In this document: piece by piece, positions 24,111 to 34,300 of the stretch
Position numbering within the stretch: the first letter of the stretch is position 1
How the letters are laid out: each line of letters begins with the position of its first letter
Origin: Dasypus novemcinctus
Lineage: Eukaryota; Chordata; Mammalia; Cingulata; Dasypodidae
Length of the DNA stretch: 64,000 nucleotides
Reading direction: 5' to 3'
NCBI RefSeq assembly: GCF_030445035.2
Contig: NC_080677.1
Location: forward strand, 155,807,169-155,871,168
Program-made: the position numbers and the translations under genes
Notes under the pieces: generated by a model
Database searches by the model: none
Seen by the model: the letters and a program-made list of their open reading frames with translations, nothing else
Told to the model about the DNA's origin: nothing

Positions 24111-26215
24111 ATTGGTTGCTTCTGCAGTTTAGTACCCCTTCCAGACCCCCGGGCTTTCGGGATCCGGAGGAAGAAGGGAATGGGGGTAGGGTCGCGGACC
24201 AGAGAGCTTTCCACGGGGCTGAAAATGCATCTCATGCATGTCTACCCGAACAACGTACTGTCATCAAGGGGGATGGTGGCAGAACATGAGCCCTTGGCCT
24301 TGGGCCTAAGAGGGAATGTTAGGGGAAACCAAGTTATTTCCCAGGGGTAAGGCCATATCAGGACTCCAGAAGTCCTTGTCGTGGTGGGTGGAGCAAGCCC
24401 GGGGCTGGTGCCTAGTTGACCAGCGACCCTCACGAGCTGTCTGGAGGTGAAACGTTGCGATGCTTGACCTCTTTCGCTTTGGGAAAGAGAGTTTGGAGTC
24501 CAGAATAAAGGCCTGCTCAGGGTAAAAAGCTATGCGCCTGCGGTGGCTTCCCATGCGGGTGGCTTGAGCCCTGTGGAAGTGCAGAGCGCCTTATTGCAGA
24601 CACACCCCGGGCTCTGCGACGATTGTGTTTTGCGTGGGCTGCTTCTGGCCAGTGGCCATGAATGAACTTGGCATCCACGGAAAATCGGATTGTCATGTCT
24701 AGAGGTTTAGAAGCACAGTGGCTGCGCTTCTCTGCAGCTGGCAATGCTCATTCTGGAGTTTTTTGAGAAGAAAAATGTAGTGAGAAGTGTCCTGAGGGCA
24801 CATGTACAAAATGTGCTGTTTTGGCAGAAAAAAAAATCTTTTAAATGGGAAGTAACAGGACGTATAATCGTTCTTTTGTTGGGCAGGAGCTGGTGCCTGC
24901 AATCCTGGCCGTTTTCATTCATACTTGCCCAGGAAACTCTCAGCATTTTTTATTGCAGATGAAAGTAGCCAGGAGTATCATATTAACGTTTAGGAATAGG
25001 ATTTCCTCCTGATTTTATTGCTGATTTCGGAAATAACGCGCAGCGGAACAATTTTTGCTGTACCCGCACAACTTTGCACTTTTAAAATTGGAGTAGTAGG
25101 CTACACCGCTGAGAATAGGAATTCCATGAGGATTTTTACTGAAAACTGCATTCTTGGGGGGGGAGGGGCCAGTCATCCTATACTAAAGGTCTTTATTGCA
25201 GAACAAGAATATTTTCCTGATCATACGTTTTCTAGAGCCGTACTGATCAGGATTAACTCAGAAATTATTAGCATATCATCTTAATTAAGGCCGGAAACTG
25301 CTGCGGCTGCAGCAGCTTTTTGCAGAGCCTTTGGCAGACAGGCAGGTCCTCGTGGTGGCTGGGGAGATTGGATTTGTAGGAGACGAGCCCTGCGCTGCTA
25401 AGGAAGGGTGGCAGGCACCCAGGACCACCCCTCCACGCCCCCGACCCTCTTCTTCCCGCCTTGTGCCCCAGCTGGAAGCCTAAGGGGTTTCGTGTTACCT
25501 TGGCAGGGATAAATACTTGAGATGTTCTGCAGGATTTAGAAACCAAAACCTGCCTTTCATCTCTGATCAACTGACTGAATTGCAAACCTAGTGGAATTTT
25601 TCTTCTTTCTTTCTTTCTCTTGTCAGTACCGGGAACTCTGTTTCCTCTCAAGCCCTCCATTTGACAAACCAGGAGCCTTGGAACTTTTCACCCACCCGGG
25701 TCCTAAATTTAGCTGTTTTTATTTGAACTTCTGTTTTCCCCGTCCGAATGTGACCAATAGAAACTGCAACTAAAGGTTGGGTGAAACCGAGGTCCAGCGT
25801 TCCTGGTTCACGCAGCGGTTCCTCTCCTAACTTGCCGGGGTCCCCAAGCCCGGGGGTCCCAGCGCCGTGATGGTAATCTCCCTCAGAGGCCAGCAGTGTC
25901 TGCACGGAGGGAGCTGCCTCCAAGCTTTAGATGTCACTGGTGATAACAGCCCTCAAAGCATGTCTGCTCCCCCTCACCCCTTCTCAGTTTAGATACAATC
26001 TTTGCAACCTCACCATTATCAAGGTGGGGGAATAGGGAGCCACGTCCCATCTGCAGATAAGAAAGGGGTCTAGAGCTGCGTCTGTGTCGAGTCCCATCTG
26101 ATAAGAAAGGGGTCTGTGTCGCCCCCCGAGCACCTGACTCAGTGCTTCTAGGAGTCCCACAGCTCCTTGATAGGTAGCAGAGCATGCTGCTGCAAGCCCC
26201 TCCTGCGCCTTAGCT
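24111..26215. other. MAP3K8 intron 1, island shore, no exon confirmed
   Basis: About 2.1 kb between the CpG island and a MIR. A long pyrimidine tract ending ttgtcag at 25601-25626 resembles a splice acceptor, but no convincing partner donor follows. No recognisable coding sequence. Confidence 0.4.
26043..26121 (+). repeat. Local imperfect tandem duplication
   Basis: The words gtcccatctg, ataagaaaggggtct and tctgtgtcg occur twice, about 45 bp apart. The second unit is shortened by deletion of several bases. It lies in intron 1. Confidence 0.7.
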
Positions 26216-26219
26216 CACT

Positions 26220-26345
26220 GAAGCCTCACGCCTACCGCTGTTGTTGCCATCGCTTTACAGATGGGGAAATTGAGGTACAAACTGGGGAGAGGGACTTGCC
26301 CAAGGTTTGGTTCCAGACAGTCTGCTTCCGGGGTCAGCGATCCGA
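26220..26345 (-). repeat. MIR SINE fragment, antisense
   Basis: 'tttacagatggggaaattg' followed by 'gggacttgcccaagg' is the MIR core reversed. Confidence 0.6.
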
Positions 26346-26868
26346 ACTAGGACACGAGGCTGCTGCCCGCACACCTCGTGCGTACATTAGAAAATGAGGG
26401 CCAATATCAGTCAATGACGACACTCAGTCACGTGGTTCTCTGGTCAAGTGCAGTTCACTCGGGCAGATCACTGCAGCGTGGGAGCCTGCGGGCGGTGAGG
26501 GAGCAGGTCCAGGCGCTTTGAACCTAGCCACTGCCAGGTTGAGGGTCATGGCTTTTAGCGCTGGGTTGCCTGTGTTAAGAGCTTGTGACTTTAAGAACCT
26601 GAAACATTTCTTCAGAGAGAGGTTGTGCTGTCAGAGCCACAGTGGTTAGGATAGAAAGACAGGCACCGAAATTCTCTTAGATCTCTTAGATCCTTTTATC
26701 TTTTCTCCTTCAGAATAGAGTTGCTCCAAAATCCTGAATAGTAGTCCCTTTTCACTCTTGCTTTACCTTCTTTTTCTCACTTACAGATTCCCAGGTGTGG
26801 CACCTGATATTCAGGATTGGAGAGCATAGTTGGCCTTACCTGTCTCTTGCTTATGATAGATTTGGCTT
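26346..26868. other. MAP3K8 intron 1, no gene seen
   Basis: Unassigned intronic sequence between a MIR and a young L1 insertion. Confidence 0.4.
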
Positions 26869-26882
26869 TCCTGGTCTCTTTA

Positions 26883-27253
26883 TTTTTTTTATTTTTTTGA
26901 ATAGACATTAATAGCTTTTTAAAAAAATTTCTTTGTCTTCATTTTTTTTAATGTTACATTAAAAAAATATGAGGTCCCCATATACCCTCCCACCCCCCTC
27001 TCCTTACTCTTCCCAAAACAACAACCTCCTCCAATATCATGGGACACTCATTGCACTTGGTGAATACATCTCTGAGCACTGCTGCACCACGTGGTCAATG
27101 GTCCACATTATAGTTTACACTCTCCCCCAGTCCACCCAGTGGTCCATGGAAGGACATACAATGTCCAGTAACTGTTCCTGCAGTACCACCCAGGACAACT
27201 CCAAGTCCTGAAAATGCCCCCACATCACATCTCTTCTTCCACTCCCCACCCTC
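26883..27253 (-). mobile_element. 5'-truncated armadillo L1, antisense, with 14-bp TSD
   Basis: The + strand starts with T-rich sequence and continues 'gaggtccccatataccctcc' through 'caatgtccagtaactgttcc' to 'cccccacatcacatctcttc'. I recognise this as the reversed 3' end of the armadillo L1. The direct repeat tcctggtctcttta at 26869-26882 and 27254-27267 is perfect, so the insertion is fairly young. It retains no coding capacity. Confidence 0.75.
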
Positions 27254-27390
27254 TCCTGGTCTCTTTAAATACGATAACTTCTAGAGGGTCATTTACCAGA
27301 TGTTAAGTCTCTTGGACCCTGGAAATGACTGCTTTGTGCTACTGAGGAATTCCAGACCCAGGAGGGGACCAGATGATTCCCAGGTTAAAT

Positions 27391-27461
27391 GAGTCATCTC
27401 CTTTCTCACACTCATCATTGGCAGAAGTTGATTTCAGATTTGCTCATTGACTCATTTGCAT
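27391..27461 (+). promoter_or_regulatory. AP-1/octamer motif cluster in intron 1
   Basis: TGAGTCA at 27391-27397 and TGACTCA at 27448-27454 are perfect AP-1 sites. The second overlaps by one base a perfect octamer ATTTGCAT at 27454-27461. The cluster is about 600 bp upstream of the start-codon exon. Enhancer function is inferred from motifs only. Confidence 0.4.
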
Positions 27462-28037
27462 CAGAATTATTTCTGAAACTTGACCTATGGTCATAACATT
27501 TTCTTAGATTAAAATCCATTTTACAGGCTTCTGACCTCAGGGCCTGAGTTTTATTACCAAGTTAGCTACATTTGTAATTTGGTAAAGTAGTTCTTTTTCT
27601 TTTATTCATCCGAGGTGTGAAAACCAGTGATCCTTGCAGGGTCCTTGCCACGTTGAGCAAGTAAGCAGCAAGATTGGTCAGGGTTGGGAACTGTCGAGGA
27701 CCGGGAGCCTCAGCTCTTCAGAGATTCCTGGCTGTTCTTTATTTGGTGGACGTTTGATTTCAGTGGCTGTAGCTGAGGCCGCCAACTAGGAAGGGCTCTG
27801 GGCTCAGGTTTCCCCTTTGCAAAGTGAGCAGGTTGAGCTAAAGGTTATCTAAGGTCCCTTTTACTCTTCCCTGTCTATAAACCTGAATGCACATGCACTG
27901 CTGAACTGCACCCGCGTTTTATAAATAAGGGCCTGTGGAAGTCTGTTCCTTAGCCTTTTGCATCTGTTTGCAGCTGATCACCAGTGCTGGGGTTAAAACA
28001 AATATAATTCAGTAAGTACTGGCATTTTCTCTTGCAG
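27462..28037. other. MAP3K8 intron 1, 3' part
   Basis: Unassigned sequence ending in the acceptor cttgcag at 28031-28037. No separate gene seen. Confidence 0.5.
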
Positions 28038-28396
28038 ACTGTCTGGAAAGCTCACCAGTGATGGAGTACATGAGCACTGGAAGTGACAATAAAGAAGAAA
28101 TCGATTTGTTAATTAAACATTTAAATGTTTCCGATGTCATAGACATTATGGAAAATCTTTACACAGATGAAGAGCAGGCGGTTTACGAACCCAGTCTAAT
28201 GACCATGTGTCCAGATGACAACCAGAATGAGGAGCGTGCGGACTCTCTGCTGCTCAGCGGCCAGGAAGGGCCTTGGTTGTCATCGGTCAGATATGGGACA
28301 GTCGAGGATTTGCTTGCCTTTGCCAACCATATATCAAATACGGCGAAGCGTTTTTACGGACATCGACCGCAAGAATCTGGGATTTTATTAAATATG
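28038..28396 (+). CDS. MAP3K8: MAP3K8 coding exon 1 (start codon; residues 1-112)
   Basis: The acceptor cttgcag precedes 28038. Twenty-three bases of 5' UTR are followed by ATG at 28061. The frame reads [17 protein letters not shown] and ends SGILLNM; the donor is atg|gtatgt in phase 0. It is the noncatalytic N-terminal region and includes Met30 at 28148-28150. An in-frame GTG immediately upstream of the ATG is not used. Residues 35-65 differ most from the human protein as I remember it. Confidence 0.97.
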
Positions 28397-31300
28397 GTAT
28401 GTTGTGGGGTTTTTTGTTTTTTGTTTTTCCTGGTCAGTTGAGCGCTATGTTCAGTGTGTCCCGTCCCGCTCCCCCCCCCAATACATTTACTGCAGAATGG
28501 CTTTTGAACTTGGTTTAGACCATGGGTTCTTAACCAGGAGGTCCATGAGCTTAAATTGAAACAAATCAACTTATTATCTTTATTTTCTCTGACCTCTCAC
28601 TGAAATCTGGCATTTCCTTTACTTACGAATACATGCAGTAAATTACATTAATATTCATTTCATATCACATTGAAATGTTGCATATCTTGAAAAATCACTT
28701 ATGCTCATCCATACTTTGAAATTATGGTGGTTGTTAGACCCAACACTAGTTGAGTCTCATAAAACTATCTACTGCTACATTCTGAGAAGGGGTCCATGGT
28801 TTTTAACTGCCTGGCAAAGGGGGCCATGGAACAAAAAAGGTTAAGAACCCCTGATATAAACAGATGACTGGATATGATTTTTGAAAATATAGGATCTGTA
28901 TGAGTCACCTCCATGTTAAAGATGCAGAAGAAGTTTCCATTAAAAGTTCCATTAAAAGAACCTTGGCCATATTTTAGTAGTAGTTCCACACATAGGTAAT
29001 TAGAGAGGAATGTGATGATTCATGAAAAATCTCAGCTATCACCTTGGTGGAAGAGGAAGGTTTAATGAGAGCCATTCATCTATGAGGCAAATAAACACTG
29101 TCTCTAATTCACTGTCTTCAAGGCTGAACTATGTCTGTCCTCAGATCTTAAAATGTTATAATATTAATAATGGCTAAATCTAGTTCTTGTAGAAATGCAG
29201 TTTGAAGGCAGTAAATAGCTATCCACAGATTCACTCTCTTTAATTGGCAAAGTATGAATGACAAATGATTTATTTGCTTAGTCATCCCGAGGATGCAAAT
29301 AATCCGAAATATTGTGGCAACACTTTGTTCCACAATAGTAGGTCAGGTGATATGGTTAGGTATACCTGGGCCTCTTTAGGCTCTTAGTATGCCAAAGGTG
29401 AACACAGGCACTGGGTGAGTGTAATCCAATTCTTTAAAAACAGCAGATTGCAGAGGAGCAGGTGGTAACTGGCAAAACATACTTATTGATGAAAGTGACT
29501 CCCTTCCCTTTGGTGAATCTGTGTGGTCAGTGCAGAAGGAATAGGGAGTCTGGACAAATCAGTCCTTAATTGTTTTGTTTTTCTGCATACCACATTCATT
29601 TAATTAAAAACAACACGGTAATTTAGGTCAGCTATGTAGTGAATTGTTTGTTTTGGTAGAAGCCAGTTGTGTGCACCTGTAGGTAAGTATGGAGCAAGAT
29701 TACATTTTGTATAGTTGTTGACTTGCTTTGGAATGGATATACTGAAATTATTCAATACAGCTAACTACTTTGCCCTGGGAATATTACTTCCTCTTGTATT
29801 TGGGAAGAAATCAGTTGAACTCAGAACAATGCTATACAGTGGGCAGCTGATTTAGTACAGCTGGAGAACTGGTTCAAAATAACATATGTGTCTCTGAGAA
29901 GCATAATTGTTTATATATTTCTCCTTTTCTCTTTATGTATTTATTTGTTAACATGAGCAATAAATATGTAGAGACTTTGGCGTGTTTGGCTACCCTCCCC
30001 CTGGCCTACCAGACTCACGAGAGATAGGCCATAGAACTTCACTGGGAGTGTAGAGAGGAGAATTCAGGAAAAGTCAAAGGCGTACAGAGAAATATCCTCC
30101 TGAAGTTTAAGGAGTGGGGTCAGAAAAGCTAAGGAAAGGAGAGAAGCTAAGACATAAAAAGGAAGTCAAAACATTACCAGCCCGGGGTAAGAGTAAAACG
30201 TCAGGATCTGCCATAAATCCTGTACTTTATGTATGAGCAAATGTATAGGAAGGAGAAAATTCAAGAATAAGAAGTATCATAAAGGCAGGGATCTTTAAAA
30301 TTTTTTAAAAGATTTTATTTTGAGAAAATGAACAAGTATATAAAGTACAAACCAAGAAGACTTCAAAACAGAATGGAATAAGAGGACTTTGACATCCACA
30401 GGCATGCAGAAGGCACCTCACTTAGGTTTGGTGGCTCTGGGTTCATAGTTGACTTTCCTGTTACTGACCTTAAAGGTGGAATATGTCCCCATGTCTGTCA
30501 CAGCTAACACACAGCTCTGGGTTTCATAAATAATGACAGCGGAATTGTGGCTTGTCACCCCTGATCCCAATCTGAGACAGAATGGTAAAGAAGGTGAGCT
30601 TTGCATTTGGCTTTTGCTATTCTGCTATCCTGTGTGCCAGACCTTCCTCTTCTAATCATCCATCACTCTGCCCTATGCACACTTTTCTCTTCTGTGCCTC
30701 ATTTGCATCTTTCTGTCTCTCTGCTTTTCACAAAGATAGCTAATTGTCTACCAAACTGATTGGTTCCAAGATCTAATCGATCTATGTGTACTGACAGATA
30801 ACTGATTCAAGAATCCACTGTCCGTTTGCTGGAGGTATCTCGACCATCTCCAGTGTGGCAGGTTGTTGTCCACTCTCTGGAGATGGTGAGCCTGTGCCTC
30901 TCGGAGCTTTCTGCCTTGTGATGCAGGAGGCAAGTAAACAGGCAATTAGAGTCCACTTTGATACTTGCCCAAGTGTAACTATGCCCTGGTTGCTATGGAA
31001 ACGCTCAAGCAGGCTACCACACAGGGCCGTGAGGGTAGGTCGGGGGAAGGGAGAATGTCAACAGAGACTCCAGAGAGGAATCATGCCGAGGCTGGGGCCT
31101 GGAACGTGGAGATGGCCTTAGCCAGATGAAGGGCGTGGAGGGTGGGGCGTGTTTAAGTAAAGGGCCGAGGCCTGGAGCTGAAGAGGGCATGTGATGCTCC
31201 CAGGAGCCAGCAACTGCGATGCCAGTGGAATTAATTAAGCAGGGTGGAGGACCAGGAATTACAGAAATAACCTGAAGGGGAGGGGGTGTCGCTCAGTGGT

Positions 31301-34300
31301 TGAGCACCTGCTTCCCGAGCACAAGCCCCAGTTCCTTCTAAATATATATATATATATCTCCTGGAGCATGGGCAGGCTGGCGAGTGGTCTGTGTGTGTGC
31401 TCTTTTCCTCAAAATAATATCTGTTAAAGATGCCACCGATACCCAGCAAGACCTATGGAAGAAACTTTAGGAGACGAACCTAGGGGTTGTTTTGTGTGAG
31501 TGCCACGGGGTTGCACAACCGGGTCTGACTCATCACGTGGTCTGGGGATGAACAGCTCGGGTGGATTCCAAGCACTCGGCTCTTGGGTGGTTATTTACTT
31601 GGGGAGCTGAGGGGCCCTGGCCACAGGGCTGCTCAGGTGATGTGGGTGGGAGGGGCTGGATGCCATTCTTCCAGGGTTGGTCATGGGTCCTGGCTCCTCA
31701 GGGTTGAAGGAACTTTTAAAGGTCCTTGAGCCTACCCTCTGTCTGCTATTGGCATCATCCCACTTGTCAGCCCCAGTCGTTGTCAGTGCATTTTGGTCCA
31801 TGCTCGAACATCTCACGGGACCAGGAGCTCATCACATTCTGAGGCAACTAATTTCATATTTGGCCAATTCCAGCTGCAAGAAAGTTCTTCCTTAAATAGA
31901 CCTGAAATCCATCTTCTACTCCTCTTATTCCTTGTTCTCCTTCTTGGCCATCAAGAGGTCTATGTAATGAGTAGTGGTTGAGACTTTAGGCCTGTGAGAT
32001 AAAGGGCCGAGGTGTGCATCTCAGCTCCGAATCGGATTAGCTGTGTGGCGGGGGGGCCAGTGATTTCACTCTCTGTGCCTCTGTTTACTCCTCTTTCAAA
32101 TGGCACCTACTCCGTAGGATAAATAAATAATGCCTGCACGTAATCTGGTTACCTGGTTACCAGAGGCCGTGTGTAATGTACGTAAGCCATTGCCATTGTT
32201 GTTGCCCTGTACATTTGTTACTACTCTTCCTTGTTACGGTCCTTCCGGTATTTAAAAAGTCTCATGTTCCCAGATCTTCCCTCTTCTTCTCACGTGCATT
32301 TTAACTGTGTCCACTCCTTGCCTTGTGTTGTGTGTTGACTCCCCTCGTCTGGGAGGTGCCACACAGGCTGTGTGCATGCACACAGCCTGTGTGGCCAGCA
32401 GAGGACAGGGCCAGCTTCGCCTGTGTCCTGGACAACACGCCTCTTTGAATATAGGTCCAGATCACATCCGTTTTATAGCAACCACATCACAAGGCCACTT
32501 ATGCGACTTACTGAAATACCCACCGGTTTTTCTCATGCGCTGCCTCTGGGCCCAGTGTTGTTTAGTATAGATGAGAGCGAGGTGGATGAAGAAATAGAAA
32601 CACCTGCACTTAAAGGTGATTTGGGGGAATTGAAGTAGTTGACAGCATGGAGTTCTGGAAGATTATTTGGGAGGCCTCCTGATAGAAGAAACAAACCCAG
32701 CCTCAGTCCCAACAGGGCAGGCCCGGGGCTGGGATCAGGCTCCTCAGGATTTGGGAACCAGGCTGGGTGGAAGCTCTGGGGCCAGTCGTTCCAGGCAGCC
32801 GTGGAGAACCTGCAGTGCACGCAGAGGAGGGTCCCCAAAATGAGGGGTGCTGCAGAAGAGGCCTGAAGGACTTGACTTTACCTTCTCTAAAAGGAAGGCC
32901 TGCGTGTGCCCAGGGACATGTGAATAATAGGCTTTTAATAACCTGGTTCTGATGACAGCTCAGTGTTAATTATGCCTTCTGGAAGGCAAAAGGCTCTGGC
33001 CCACCTGGGTTAGAAGCCTGCCTGTGGCTGTCGAGCAAGCTGCTTCTTGCTTCACCTCTCGGAGCCAGTTTCCTCATCTGAAAAGCAGAGATGGAAATGG
33101 GACCGACCTCATCCGAGGACTGTTGCAAGACTTTGAAGGGAAGACGCGCTGCCAGTCCTGAGGGGGCGCCTGGCCCAGAGCTAGCACTCAGTATGAACTA
33201 TTTTATCATCTTTGTCCTCTTGGAAGAATAAGAGGACACTGGGGCAAATCAGGCACAATCCTTTTATTTTTAACCTTTTCTTTTGAAATAATGTCAAACT
33301 TACAGGACCATTGCAAAAATAATACAAAAACGGGGAGTAGATGTAGCGCCAGTGGTTGAGCACCTGCTTCCCATGTATGAGGGTACAAGGTCCTGGCTCC
33401 CCGGTACCTCCTAAAACAACAACAACAAAAACAATACAGTGAACTCCAATATACCCCCCTACCCAGATTTACAACTTTTAACATTTTGCCACGTTTGGTA
33501 ATATTATTCTAATCTATCTACCTATTTTCTAAACATTCAAGAGTGGGTGGTATATCTCATGCTCCTGTAACATGTAACACTTCTGTGTATATTTCTTAAG
33601 AACAAAGATATTTACTTATCAATCACGTTAAGTACAGTTGTCAGACTCAAGAAATTTAACATTGATAACAAAACTTAACAGCCTATATTCCTGTTTTTTC
33701 CAGTTATCCCAACAATGTCCTTTTTGGGCATTTTTTCTTCCATTGTTAGATCTAGTCCAGGATCTTGTATTGCATTTAATTGTCATTGTTTCTCATGAGC
33801 ATGCCAAAATTAGATTGGACCAAAAAAAACTTTCATGAAGTCCAGCTTAGACACTGAAGCAGATAATAGGAAGGCACAGTGAACTGAGTCCGTAAATATT
33901 TTATAATAGGAAAGAAGCAGTGAGAGAGTGCAGTGGAGTGCAAGGAGTATGGTTCTACTAAATGTGGAAAGGGACTGAATTCACAGCGATCTTAGCACGG
34001 TGCAAAAAGACGCCTCTGGCTCCTAGTCGTGGCGCGCCTCCTGAAAGGCGGTCTTATCTCAAACAGGCCAAGACGGTGGTGGTACCTACTCATACTCCCT
34101 CTAGTTTCCCACCAAGGAAGCACTCGGTAATATATACTATTTGAATGCAGTGCTCCACACTCTTAAGTATTAGGGTTATTATTCTCTGCTTCATTTCCTG
34201 CCTGATAGTGAGCTCATCAGATTCTAGGATGTGTAGCTAAAATTAGCAAGGATGGAGACTGAACGAATGACCTTTACAGTTTCTAGACATATTCCCGTAG

